Below are positions 1 to 8,714 of a DNA stretch of 17,559 nt, piece after piece. The position numbers and the translations under genes were made by a program. The notes beneath the pieces are model-generated. The model searched no databases. It was not told the origin of the DNA and saw only the letters and a list, made by a program, of their open reading frames with translations. This stretch comes from JBEBXQ01 sp040391535 (lineage in GTDB: Bacteria > Bacteroidota > Bacteroidia > Cytophagales > Spirosomataceae), in contig JBEBXQ010000104.1 of the NCBI GenBank assembly GCA_040391535.1, forward strand, positions 1 to 17,559. Direction: 5' to 3'. Position 1 is the stretch's first letter. Each line of letters opens with the position of its first letter.

Positions 1-1068
1 TTATACCCTTTCGCAGCTTTTATAGGCATAGGCAACAGCAATTACGTATTTGATGATAAGATTACAACGGGATCGTCCCTTAATGAAATGGCTAACCCAG
101 AAATCAAATGGGAAACCACTACGGTTTCTAACATTGGCGTTGACCTGAGTCTATGGAGCAATCTGAATTTTTCATTTGAATATTATCAGCGCCGCACGAC
201 CGATATTCTGCTTCGTCTGGATATCCCTAAAATTATCGGACTTACCGCTCCTTATCAGAATGCGGGTATTGTCGAAAACAAAGGCTGGGATATGTCCCTG
301 GCTTATCGTAACCGGGCTGGTGATTTCAATTACAGCATTGCCGGCAATATTTCAGATGTAAAAAACAAGGTAGTGGATATGCGCGGCGTGCTGCGTTCGG
401 ATCGTCAGGTAAATAATGAAGGGTATCCGATCGGGTCATTTTATGGTTATGTTGCTGACGGATTCTTCCAGTCTGAAGCTGAAGTATCAGGTCACGCAAC
501 GCAGTTCGGAAATGTTGCACCTGGTGACATCCGATACAAAGACCTGAACAATGACGGTACGATCAACAATCAGGATCAGCAGGTAATAGGCAGTCCGATT
601 CCCCGGTTTACCTACAGCTCCAATATTGATCTGGAGTATAAAGGAATTAGTCTTTCTGTTTTCTTTCAGGGTGTAGGAAAGGCGGATGGCTATCTGTCCG
701 GTCATGGGATCATGCCGTTTTTTGAAGGGAGCACCATACAGGAATATCAGCGCGACAGCTGGAGGCCGGATAACACCGGAGCAGAATTCCCCCGTTTGGC
801 ATTTAATGAATCCAACAATATTCAGAATTCTTCCTTCTGGCTGAAAGATGCATCTTACCTGCGTTTAAAAAATGTTCAGCTGGGATACAGCTTTCCCAAA
901 TCGCTTTTGAAGGACAAAGTTCAGCATCTGAGAATTTACACCAGTGGACAAAACCTGTTTACGGTTGACAGATTCTGGCCGGGGTTTGATGTGGAGGCTC
1001 CTGTAGGAAATGCAGGCTGGTATCCGCAGATGAAAGTATATACGATTGGTCTTGATGTCCGTTTCTAA
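1..1068 (+). CDS. SusC/RagA-type TonB-linked outer membrane protein, C-terminal part (5' truncated by window edge)
   Basis: The frame is open from base 1, so only the last 355 residues of a protein that is normally about 1000 residues are present. Seen in the sequence: the NPEIKWE motif followed by alternating beta-strand segments typical of the SusC barrel, a DLNNDGTINNQDQQVIG stretch, SYLRLKNVQLGYSFP near the end, and a C-terminal aromatic residue (DVRF) as expected for an outer-membrane barrel. The family imports oligosaccharides or other bulky ligands through the outer membrane using TonB energy, with a SusD lid. The susD gene begins 21 bases downstream, so the two are surely co-transcribed. 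The plug domain, TonB box, any N-terminal carboxypeptidase-like extension and the promoter lie outside the window. The ligand cannot be read from this part. An ATG at base 88 is internal and not a real start. Confidence 0.95.
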   Translation, partial: LYPFAAFIGIGNSNYVFDDKITTGSSLNEMANPEIKWETTTVSNIGVDLSLWSNLNFSFEYYQRRTTDILLRLDIPKIIGLTAPYQNAGIVENKGWDMSLAYRNRAGDFNYSIAGNISDVKNKVVDMRGVLRSDRQVNNEGYPIGSFYGYVADGFFQSEAEVSGHATQFGNVAPGDIRYKDLNNDGTINNQDQQVIGSPIPRFTYSSNIDLEYKGISLSVFFQGVGKADGYLSGHGIMPFFEGSTIQEYQRDSWRPDNTGAEFPRLAFNESNNIQNSSFWLKDASYLRLKNVQLGYSFPKSLLKDKVQHLRIYTSGQNLFTVDRFWPGFDVEAPVGNAGWYPQMKVYTIGLDVRF

Positions 1069-1089
1069 CCTTATTTAAATCTGATTGAA

Positions 1090-2763
1090 ATGAAACTTTT
1101 CAAATATATTTTACTGGCTGGTTTAGTATTCGGCCAGCTCTCCTGTTCCGATTATCTTGAGAAATTTCCGTTGGATAATCCTTCAGATGAAACCTTTCTG
1201 AGAACAGAAGCTGAATTTGATATGGCGGTTACAGGGGCTTATGCCACACTTTGGTACGGTGGAAGTGGTGACGTTGCAGGACCCTTCTTTCCGATGCTCG
1301 ACGCTGCTACGGATATAGGCTGGGACCGGAACACAAGTGCATTGCAGTCGCTCGGAATGGGGATTGCCAATTCCGATAATGGATGGGTTTCGAGCTACTG
1401 GAGCGAATTTTACCGGGGTATCGGACGCTGTAATTACATTCTTTCAAAGGCTGAAGATATTGCTAAGTTTGTACCTGAAGCAAAATATAAGCGTCAGATA
1501 GCCGAACTACGGTTCCTGCGTGCCTATTATTACTTTTTCCTGAATGAAGGTTTTGGTGGGGTACCCTTGGTTACAACTCCTCTGACACTTTCGGAAGCGC
1601 AATTACCGCGCGAGAGTAAAGAGGCTGTTGTTAATTTTATCCTTTCTGAACTGGACGCTGCTATTCCTGACCTGCTGGCCGAAACCAGCACTTCAAATGT
1701 CGGCAAGGTGAATAAAGGAGCTGCACTTACCCTGAAATCACGTGTAGCATTATACAATGAGCGCTGGGAGACTGCCGCCGCTGCCGCCAGCGAAGTAATG
1801 CAGTCGGGGGTATATGCTTTGCATTCCAGTTATCCCGACCTGTTTAAATATGCCGGGCAGGATTCAAAAGAAATTATATTTGCCGCGCAGTACCTGAAAG
1901 GATATAAAGTACACAGTTATCCGCGCTTTTTCGGCTCGCGTATGTCTCTTGGGCACTCCAATAAGATTCCGTCGCAGGCACTGATCGATTCTTACGAGTG
2001 TACCGATGGCCTTGCTATTGATAAATCGCCACTTTTTGATGTTAAAAAACCATTTGCCAATCGTGATCCCCGCCTGACTTACACTACGGTACTGCCTCAG
2101 ACAAGGTTTGAAAATTATATGTTTGAGACCAATCCTGACAGCACCATGACCTGGGACTATTCTACCACTCCGGCACGCAGGGTACAGAATACCGAGTCAA
2201 GTCATGCTTATGCTACTTTTTCAGGTTACCTCTGGCGTAAGTATACAGATGATGCCGATTATCCGGATATCAATAACAGTGATCTGAATATTATCCTTTT
2301 CCGGTATGCAGAGGTACTGCTCAATTATGCAGAAGCAAAAATTGAAGCGAATCAGATTGACCAGACGGTCTATGACGCTATTAATGCAGTACGCACACGG
2401 CCTACGGTTAATATGCCGGTAATTGCCTCCGGAAAGTCGCAGGCAGAGTTACGTTCCGTTATAAGAAAAGAAAGGAAATATGAACTTTCAGGAGAAGGTT
2501 ACCGCCTTTTTGATATCCGTCGCTGGAATATCGGTGAAGGAACCATGAACGGGCCATTGCTGGGTAGAGTCCCTAATGCTTTTCTTACCGATGCCCCCGT
2601 GATTGATGAAAACGGTACCCCACACTATGAAAATGTCAGAAACAGGGCGGATATGAGGGTTATTGAAATACGTAGTTTTAAGAATAACAGAGATAATCTA
2701 TGGCCGGTCCCACGTCTGGAAACAGAAGTGAATCCGCTCATTAATCAGAATCCTCAATATTGA
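1090..2763 (+). CDS. RagB/SusD family nutrient-uptake outer membrane lipoprotein
   Basis: This 557-residue protein opens with a lipoprotein signal peptide (lipobox GQLSC, lipidated Cys19) followed by the SusD-typical SDYLEKFPLDNPSDETF opening. The N-terminal SusD-like part runs to about residue 230 and includes the helical AELRFLRAYYYFFLNEGFGGVPLV segment (residues 138-161). The C-terminal SusD/RagB part runs from about 260 to the end, with the recognisable RYAEVLLNYAEAKIE and RKERKYELSGEGYRLFDIRRWN stretches. Family role: a surface-exposed lid that captures ligand and passes it to the SusC barrel, here the partner encoded 21 bases upstream. The gene ends in tandem stops (TGA TAG). A hairpin lies just downstream, so its transcript level may differ from that of the oxidoreductase genes. 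Substrate is not deducible. Identification of the family is secure. Confidence 0.96.
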   Translation: MKLFKYILLAGLVFGQLSCSDYLEKFPLDNPSDETFLRTEAEFDMAVTGAYATLWYGGSGDVAGPFFPMLDAATDIGWDRNTSALQSLGMGIANSDNGWVSSYWSEFYRGIGRCNYILSKAEDIAKFVPEAKYKRQIAELRFLRAYYYFFLNEGFGGVPLVTTPLTLSEAQLPRESKEAVVNFILSELDAAIPDLLAETSTSNVGKVNKGAALTLKSRVALYNERWETAAAAASEVMQSGVYALHSSYPDLFKYAGQDSKEIIFAAQYLKGYKVHSYPRFFGSRMSLGHSNKIPSQALIDSYECTDGLAIDKSPLFDVKKPFANRDPRLTYTTVLPQTRFENYMFETNPDSTMTWDYSTTPARRVQNTESSHAYATFSGYLWRKYTDDADYPDINNSDLNIILFRYAEVLLNYAEAKIEANQIDQTVYDAINAVRTRPTVNMPVIASGKSQAELRSVIRKERKYELSGEGYRLFDIRRWNIGEGTMNGPLLGRVPNAFLTDAPVIDENGTPHYENVRNRADMRVIEIRSFKNNRDNLWPVPRLETEVNPLINQNPQY

Positions 2764-2781
2764 TAGCTGAATAATATAAAT

Positions 2782-2821
2782 TTGATTGGCTGTGTCAGTT
2801 ATTCGCTGCACAGCCAATCAA
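2782..2821 (+). terminator. Perfect 13-bp stem-loop between susD and the first oxidoreductase gene
   Basis: TTGATTGGCTGTG (2782-2794) pairs perfectly with CACAGCCAATCAA (2809-2821) around a 14-base loop. No U-tract follows (the next bases are TAAACCTTTAAAC), so it is not a standard intrinsic terminator. A leaky terminator, an RNA-processing site or a stabiliser of the upstream susCD message are all possible, and would lower expression of the downstream enzymes relative to susCD. The hairpin itself is seen directly. The function is inferred. Confidence 0.6.
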
Positions 2822-2842
2822 TAAACCTTTAAACTACTGCTA

Positions 2843-4900
2843 ATGAGATTTATAATTTTAGTGCTTCTCAGCACAGTAATACTTTTTGCTGCAGCCCGGA
2901 AAAAAAGTGAATCGTTACAGGAAGAGGTCGATATATGTGTTTATGGGGGTTCTTCAGCGGGTATTGTAGCTGCTTATACAGCTAAAAAGCTGGGAAAATC
3001 AGTGATCCTGATAGAACCCGGGAAAAACCTTGGCGGACTGACTACCGGCGGACTGGGTGCTACTGACATCGGTAATAAGTACGCGGTAACGGGCCTGGCC
3101 AGGGAATTTTACCGTCGTGTCGGTACGCATTACGGCAAATTTGAGCAATGGACTTTTGAGCCGCATGTGGCTTCCGGCATTTATGACGATATGATCAGAG
3201 AAGTGGGTCTGAAAGTGATCAGAAACTACCGTCTTACCGGTGTGGGCAAACAAAACGGTTCTATTCAGCAGATCATAGTGGAAGATCCGGATAAACCTGC
3301 TGCCGCAACCAACAAAACCATCAGAGCGAAGATGTTTATCGATGCCACATATGAAGGTGATTTGATGGCCAGAGCAGGTGTTTCCTATACGGTGGGCCGC
3401 GAAGGAAATGCTCAATACGGTGAAACCCACAATGGTGTGCACTTGTCTGAATTTCATCAGTTACCGGATGGTGTTGATCCGTATAAGGTAAAAGGTGATG
3501 CATCCAGTGGTTTGCTCTGGGGAATAGGTGAAGATAAACTTGCCGCCAAAGGTGCGGGTGATCATAAAGTCCAGGCCTATAATTTCAGGTTATGTCTGAC
3601 GCAGGACAAGTCCAATCAGCTTCCTGTCGTTCAACCGGAGAATTACGATCCGGCGAAATATGAGTTGCTGGCCCGTATTCTTGAAATCGACAAGTGGGAA
3701 ACCATCAGAAGCAGCTATAAAATTGATACCCTGAAAGACGGGAGTCGTTATATCCATCACTTCGGCGGTTTCCTGATCAAAGATATGCCGAACGGTAAAA
3801 CGGATTTCAATAATTTCGGAGGATTTTCAACCGATATGATCGGAGCCAATTATGAGTATCCGGATGGTGATTATAACACCCGCAAACGGATCTGGAAAGA
3901 ACATGAAGACTATACCAAAGGCCTGTTGTACTTTCTTGGACATGATGAACGTGTACCCGGGCATATTCGTGAGGATATGCTGACGTGGGGTTATGCAAAG
4001 GACGAATTCAAGGCAGAAGGCGGATTTTCCAATCAGTTGTATGTCAGGGAAGCCCGCAGAATGATTGGTCAGCTGGTGATGACACAAAAGCATTGTGAGG
4101 GGGACGAATGGGTGGAAGATGGTGTGGGTATGGCAGCTTATGGTATGGATTCGCACAATTGTCAGCGTATTGTGGTCAATGGGATGGTGAAAAACGAGGG
4201 TGATATTCAGAAATGGGGTTTTGCTCCTTATCCGATTTCCTATCGTGCCATTACCCCCAAAGCAGAAGAATGCAAAAATCTGCTGGTACCCGTTTGCCTG
4301 TCTGCTTCACACATTGCTTTCGGGTCTATCCGCATGGAGCCGGTATTCATGGTTTTAGGGCAATCGGCCGCTACTGCCGCCGTAATGGCGATTGATGCCG
4401 GCAAGGATGTCCAGAGCATTGATGTGAGAGCATTACAGGAAGAATTGCGGAAAAATCCGCTTGCAAATGGCAGTCAGCCTGAAATACTGATCGACAATGA
4501 TAACCCTGACCGGGTAACCGTACAAGGAAAATGGAATACAAACCGGGGCGGTTATGGCCTGAACCACCTGACCGTTGATGCCAGTCCTTCTTCAGATAAG
4601 CGTGTAAGCTACAGCCCGGTGATAGAAAAGGACGGGACCTATGAAGTTTGGATGTATTTTTCAAATTTTAAGATCCTGAGTGATCAGATTCATGTAACGG
4701 TAACAGTAGATGACAAGCCTGAGAAGGTTATTATTGCAACCAATGAAATTAAGGAACTGGGATTACCATCCGGTGACTGGGTTTCTTTGGGGAAATACCG
4801 TGTATCCCGGAACAGCCGGCCTGTTGTGGAAATTTCGGGAAGAGGTACTTCCGGAAAAGTAGTTGCTGATGCAGTCATATGGAAACCCGCAGGTTCCTGA
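2843..4900 (+). CDS. Secreted FAD-dependent oxidoreductase (PF12831 type) with golvesin-like C-terminal domain, paralog 1
   Basis: A 685-residue protein. It has a cleavable signal peptide (hydrophobic residues 3-18, Ala-Ala-Ala before a basic patch) and no lipobox Cys, unlike its two neighbours. A Rossmann-type FAD motif lies at residues 31-50 (VYGGSSAGIVAA), followed by LGGLTTGGLGATDIGNK and the family-typical FIDATYEGDL (165-174), GMDSHN (434-439) and FGSIRMEPVFMVLGQSA (493-509). Residues from about 548 to the end form a beta-rich module starting DNDNPDRVTVQGKW and ending VVADAVIW, resembling the golvesin/Xly-type C-terminal domain often attached to extracytoplasmic enzymes. The chemistry of this family is poorly known and automatic names such as xanthan lyase are unreliable. 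It sits 79 bases after susD, beyond a hairpin, and 63 bases before its paralog. A 47-residue segment (275-321) is much longer than in the paralogs and may set specificity. Confidence 0.9.
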   Translation: MRFIILVLLSTVILFAAARKKSESLQEEVDICVYGGSSAGIVAAYTAKKLGKSVILIEPGKNLGGLTTGGLGATDIGNKYAVTGLAREFYRRVGTHYGKFEQWTFEPHVASGIYDDMIREVGLKVIRNYRLTGVGKQNGSIQQIIVEDPDKPAAATNKTIRAKMFIDATYEGDLMARAGVSYTVGREGNAQYGETHNGVHLSEFHQLPDGVDPYKVKGDASSGLLWGIGEDKLAAKGAGDHKVQAYNFRLCLTQDKSNQLPVVQPENYDPAKYELLARILEIDKWETIRSSYKIDTLKDGSRYIHHFGGFLIKDMPNGKTDFNNFGGFSTDMIGANYEYPDGDYNTRKRIWKEHEDYTKGLLYFLGHDERVPGHIREDMLTWGYAKDEFKAEGGFSNQLYVREARRMIGQLVMTQKHCEGDEWVEDGVGMAAYGMDSHNCQRIVVNGMVKNEGDIQKWGFAPYPISYRAITPKAEECKNLLVPVCLSASHIAFGSIRMEPVFMVLGQSAATAAVMAIDAGKDVQSIDVRALQEELRKNPLANGSQPEILIDNDNPDRVTVQGKWNTNRGGYGLNHLTVDASPSSDKRVSYSPVIEKDGTYEVWMYFSNFKILSDQIHVTVTVDDKPEKVIIATNEIKELGLPSGDWVSLGKYRVSRNSRPVVEISGRGTSGKVVADAVIWKPAGS

Positions 4901-4929
4901 CCAGTATTAACACCTTTGTTACACCTAAA

Positions 4930-4971
4930 ATGAAATCAGTTTTTAACAGCAATTTTTCTCATTATGCTTAA
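4930..4971 (+). other. Possible 13-codon leader ORF overlapping the start of oxidoreductase paralog 2
   Basis: ATG at 4930, in an A-rich context, opens a frame reading MKSVFNSNFSHYA and stops with TAA at 4969-4971, so it spans the ATG (4964) of the following oxidoreductase in another frame. A short ORF that terminates across a downstream start can couple translation. Such short frames also arise often by chance, and nothing else supports this one. Confidence 0.15.
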
Positions 4972-7000
4972 AAGAAATCATTTTTATCAATTCTCCCTGC
5001 TGGGGCTTGTACTTACGGTTTTGTTAGGTGCATGTAACCGGCAGACTACCAGAGACGAGTATGACGTGGTGGTATATGGCGGTACTTCTGCCGGCGTTAT
5101 TGCGGCTTATACCGCGCATAAAATGGGTAAAACCGTCCTGATCGTTAACCCGAATGAACACATAGGAGGATTGTCTTCCGGTGGTCTGGGACAGACGGAT
5201 ATCGGCAATAAACATGCGGTCACCGGGCTTAGCCGTGATTTTTACCGCAAGCTCGGAAAAGCTTACGGGCATTTTGAATCATGGACTTTTGAGCCGTCTA
5301 TGGCCGAAAAACTGTTTAAGGATTACCTCAGAGAAGGTAATATTCCTGTCATTTATAATAAAAGGATTTCGGAAGTACAGAAAAACCAGGCGACGATAGA
5401 GTCCGTTACGCTGGTCAATACATCAGGTGAAGAGGGCACGCCACAGACGATCAGAGGCAAAGTCTTTCTGGATTGTACCTATGAAGGCGATCTGCTCCCG
5501 CTGGCCGGGGTAACTTATTTTGTAGGGCGTGAGGATAATGCAGACTACAACGAAAAACTGAGTGGCTATCAGCTACCTGAATATCATAAGCAATCGGGTT
5601 ATCATCAGTTTCCTGACGGCATCAGTCCTTACAAAATTCCAGGCGATCCGTCGAGCGGCCTGGTTTGGGGAATAAGCGAAACACAACCCACACCGGTAGG
5701 CTCAGGTGATAAGCTTGTTCAGGCGTATAATTTCCGTATCTGCCTGACCGACAGTGTTGAAAACCAGCTTCCGATTGTCAGGCCCGAAGGTTATGATTCC
5801 ACCAAATATGAATTGCTGGTGAGGCTTCTTGAAGCACAACCCAATATGCGCGGACTTAATCAGTATTTTATCTGGAGCCCGATGCCGAAGCGGAAAACGG
5901 ATATTAATAACCGGGGAGGTTTTTCGACGGATATGATCGGGTACAGCCACAATTGGGCAGAGGCTTCCCATGAGGAACGACAGAAAATCTACGATGAGCA
6001 CCTTTCTTATACGCAAGGACTGCTTTATTTCATGGGCAATGATGCAAGGGTTCCTGATACATTGCGGAATGAAGTATTGAAGTGGGGATACCCTAAAGAT
6101 GAGTACAAAAACAACAATCACTTTACTCCTCAGATATATGTGCGCGAAGGCCGTCGGATGGTAGGTGATTACGTAATGACTGAAGCTAACTGCCGGAGTG
6201 AAGCAGTGGTTGAGGATGCTGTAGGAATGGCTGCCTATACCATGGACAGCCATAATACCCAGCGCATTATTGTGAACGGAATGGTGAAAAATGAAGGAAA
6301 TGTAGAAGTGGGAGGATTCCCGCCTTATCCGATTTCGTACCGCGCCCTCACTCCCAAAGCAGCCCAGTGTACCAACCTGCTGGTTCCGGTTGCCCTTTCT
6401 GCGACGCATATTGCCTTTGGTTCCATCCGGATGGAACCGGTTTTCATGGTTTTGGCCCAGTCGGCAGCGATTGCGGCTTCCATGGCTATTGACGCCGGTG
6501 CTGCTGTTCAGGATGTTGACATTGCAGCTCTCCGGCAGAAGCTTAAATCTGATCCGTTGCTTGACGGAAGTACACCGGAATTGCTTGTGGATAATGATGA
6601 CAGTCTGCATGTTCAGATCACCGGAAACTGGGCAGTCCGCCGCGGAGGTTACGGCCGCTCTTATCTGGTAGCAACCGGGGACGACGACAGTGCTCTCAGC
6701 AGTGTGCGTTTCACTCCTGCTGTACAAAAAGAGGGACAGTACCGGGCTTATGCTTATTTTACAAAAATCGGCACGCTGTCTGATCATATTGATGTATCCG
6801 TTTTTGACGGAAACGAAACCAGACAGGCCAATGTAAAGGCTTCGGATATTGTGGTGATCGGGCAAACCTCAGGAGAATGGGTGGATCTGGGGACTTATCA
6901 CCTTCCTGCCGGAGCGAAAGCCTATGCTGAGATTTCGACCCGGGGGGCCGATAAGGATATTGTGGCAGATGCCATGTTATGGGTGCCGGAATCAAAATAG
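4964..7000 (+). CDS. FAD-dependent oxidoreductase lipoprotein (PF12831 type) with golvesin-like C-terminal domain, paralog 2
   Basis: A 678-residue protein with a lipoprotein signal (lipobox LLGAC, Cys24), so it is probably anchored to a membrane facing the periplasm or the surface. The FAD-binding motif is at residues 34-50 (VVVYGGTSAGVIAA). Conserved family blocks include IGGLSSGGLGQTDIGNK (67-83), DCTYEGDL (170-177), TMDSHN (426-431) and FGSIRMEPVFMVLAQSA (485-501). The C-terminal beta module (about 542-678) starts DNDDSLHVQITGNW and ends IVADAMLWVP, matching the first paralog. The two are collinear over almost their whole length, indicating duplication followed by considerable divergence. 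The redox substrate is unknown. Linkage to SusCD suggests something imported or processed with the SusC ligand. Start chosen at ATG 4964 because it places the lipobox correctly. No clear Shine-Dalgarno precedes it, and a 13-codon reading frame overlaps the start. Confidence 0.9.
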   Translation: MLKRNHFYQFSLLGLVLTVLLGACNRQTTRDEYDVVVYGGTSAGVIAAYTAHKMGKTVLIVNPNEHIGGLSSGGLGQTDIGNKHAVTGLSRDFYRKLGKAYGHFESWTFEPSMAEKLFKDYLREGNIPVIYNKRISEVQKNQATIESVTLVNTSGEEGTPQTIRGKVFLDCTYEGDLLPLAGVTYFVGREDNADYNEKLSGYQLPEYHKQSGYHQFPDGISPYKIPGDPSSGLVWGISETQPTPVGSGDKLVQAYNFRICLTDSVENQLPIVRPEGYDSTKYELLVRLLEAQPNMRGLNQYFIWSPMPKRKTDINNRGGFSTDMIGYSHNWAEASHEERQKIYDEHLSYTQGLLYFMGNDARVPDTLRNEVLKWGYPKDEYKNNNHFTPQIYVREGRRMVGDYVMTEANCRSEAVVEDAVGMAAYTMDSHNTQRIIVNGMVKNEGNVEVGGFPPYPISYRALTPKAAQCTNLLVPVALSATHIAFGSIRMEPVFMVLAQSAAIAASMAIDAGAAVQDVDIAALRQKLKSDPLLDGSTPELLVDNDDSLHVQITGNWAVRRGGYGRSYLVATGDDDSALSSVRFTPAVQKEGQYRAYAYFTKIGTLSDHIDVSVFDGNETRQANVKASDIVVIGQTSGEWVDLGTYHLPAGAKAYAEISTRGADKDIVADAMLWVPESK

Positions 7001-7038
7001 CGTAAACAATTCATTATTTATATAACACTTAACCTACT

Positions 7039-8694
7039 ATGAAAAAAATATTTGCAGGCCTGCTGCTGGTTCTCGGGATGACCTTTTCCTGTACGCAGCA
7101 AAAAGAAAGTGCTGAGCAATACGAGGCCGATGTGGTCATATACGGAGGAACCTCAGCTGCCATTACCTCAGCGGTACAGGTCGTTAAAATGGGGAAATCT
7201 GTAATTGTGGTTTCACCGGATATTCATCTGGGCGGACTATCGGCCGGCGGACTCGGATTTACGGATACCGGTAATAAATCGGTTATCGGAGGACTTTCCC
7301 GTGAGTTTTATCATCGTGTTTATCAGCACTACGCAAGCGACAGTGCCTGGGTATGGCAAAAGCACGAAGAATACGGAAATAAGGGGCAGGGAACGCCTGC
7401 TATGGATGGTGCCGAGCGTACCATGTGGATTTTTGAGCCGAGTGTTGCCGAGAAAGTATTTGAAGACTTTGTCAGGGAACACAATATCACCATCCTGCGT
7501 GACGAATGGCTTGACCGGAGTAACGGGGTAGAAAAAAAGGAAGGGAAAATCACTTCTTTCAAAACCCTGAGCGGAAAAACCTTTACCGGAAAAATGTTTA
7601 TTGATGCTACCTATGAAGGCGATCTTATGGCTGCTGCCAATGTGAGCTACCACGTAGGCCGTGAAGCCAACAGTGTGTATGGTGAAGAGTGGAACGGTGT
7701 ACAGGTGGGCGTATTGCATCACAAGCACTGGTTCGATAAAGACATCAGTCCGTATAAAATTCCCGGTGATCCTTCCAGTGGGGTTTTACCTGAAGTTTCT
7801 ACGGAAGATCCTGGTAAAAGAGGAGAAGGTGACCACCGTATCCAGGCCTATTGTTTCAGAATGTGCCTCAGCAACCATCCCGACAACCGGATTCCTTATC
7901 CCCGTCCGGAAGGGTATGACTCTTCACGTTATGAGTTATTGGCACGGGTTTTTGAAGGCGGCTGGCGCGAAACTTTCCAGAAGTTTGATCCCATACCTAA
8001 CCGTAAAACCGATACCAACAATCACGGTCCTTTCAGCACCGATTATATCGGGGCCAACTATGATTATCCTGAGGCGTCTTATGAGCGCAGAAGAGAAATC
8101 ATTAAAGACCATGAGCTGTACCAGAAAGGGCTGATGTACTTCATTGCCAACGATCCCCGTATCCCGAAAGACGTGCAGGAGGAATTCAATACCTGGGGAC
8201 TGCCAAAGGATGAATTCAAAGATAACGGCAACTGGCCCCATCAGATTTACGTGCGTGAGGCCCGTCGTATGATTGGCCGGGAAGTCATGACAGAGCATGA
8301 AACATTAAGTAAAAGACCGGTAAACAATCCCGTCGGGATGGGGTCTTATACCCTTGATTCTCACAATGCGCAACGTTATATCAAGGAAGACGGCTTTGTG
8401 CAGAATGAAGGGGATATCGGGGTGAAAGTTCCGAAACCTTACCAGATTTCTTATGGTTCACTGATACCCAAGAAAGAAGAATGTGAAAACCTGCTTGTAC
8501 CGATTTGTGTTTCCAGTTCTCACATAGCCTTTGGTTCGATACGCATGGAGCCTGTATTTATGATCCTGGGGCAAAGTGCGGCTACAGCGGCAGTAATGTC
8601 GATTGACAAAAATATTGCTGTGCAGGATCTGAACTATGAAGAATTGAAAGCGCAATTGCTGGCAGATCATCAGCGTCTGGAGAATCAGGAATAA
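7039..8694 (+). CDS. FAD-dependent oxidoreductase lipoprotein (PF12831 type), short paralog 3 without C-terminal module
   Basis: A 551-residue protein with a lipoprotein signal (lipobox TFSC, Cys18). The FAD motif at residues 31-44 reads DVVIYGGTSAAITS; the glycine that ends this motif in the two paralogs is alanine here (Ala41). Shared blocks are LGGLSAGGLGFTDTGNK (64-80), DATYEGDLMA (189-198), TLDSHN (438-443) and FGSIRMEPVFMILGQSA (498-514). It ends shortly after the flavoprotein fold and lacks the golvesin-like domain of paralogs 1 and 2. It carries an extra segment of about 30 residues (100-130, rich in Trp, Lys and Gly) just before the conserved IFEPSVAEKVF block. It follows paralog 2 by 38 bases and is the last gene before a strong terminator, so it closes the SusCD-oxidoreductase transcript. 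Function beyond an extracytoplasmic flavoenzyme is unknown. Confidence 0.9.
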   Translation: MKKIFAGLLLVLGMTFSCTQQKESAEQYEADVVIYGGTSAAITSAVQVVKMGKSVIVVSPDIHLGGLSAGGLGFTDTGNKSVIGGLSREFYHRVYQHYASDSAWVWQKHEEYGNKGQGTPAMDGAERTMWIFEPSVAEKVFEDFVREHNITILRDEWLDRSNGVEKKEGKITSFKTLSGKTFTGKMFIDATYEGDLMAAANVSYHVGREANSVYGEEWNGVQVGVLHHKHWFDKDISPYKIPGDPSSGVLPEVSTEDPGKRGEGDHRIQAYCFRMCLSNHPDNRIPYPRPEGYDSSRYELLARVFEGGWRETFQKFDPIPNRKTDTNNHGPFSTDYIGANYDYPEASYERRREIIKDHELYQKGLMYFIANDPRIPKDVQEEFNTWGLPKDEFKDNGNWPHQIYVREARRMIGREVMTEHETLSKRPVNNPVGMGSYTLDSHNAQRYIKEDGFVQNEGDIGVKVPKPYQISYGSLIPKKEECENLLVPICVSSSHIAFGSIRMEPVFMILGQSAATAAVMSIDKNIAVQDLNYEELKAQLLADHQRLENQE

Positions 8695-8714
8695 CCGGAA
8701 AAAGTTTTTACGGC

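Noticed and set aside
4911..4918. CACCTTTG as a -7 promoter element before the second oxidoreductase
   Set aside because: The first base departs from TAnnTTTG, no -33 element is seen, and the gene sits in a tightly spaced operon.
5702..6865. Long antisense open frame (387 codons) on the minus strand inside the second oxidoreductase gene
   Set aside because: It lies wholly within a well supported coding gene, its protein has no recognisable domain or signal and an odd composition rich in His, Ile and Arg, so it is a shadow frame.
2843..7000. Annotation of the two long oxidoreductases as xanthan lyases because of the C-terminal module
   Set aside because: Only the C-terminal module resembles that found on such enzymes; the main domain is a flavoprotein fold, not a polysaccharide lyase.
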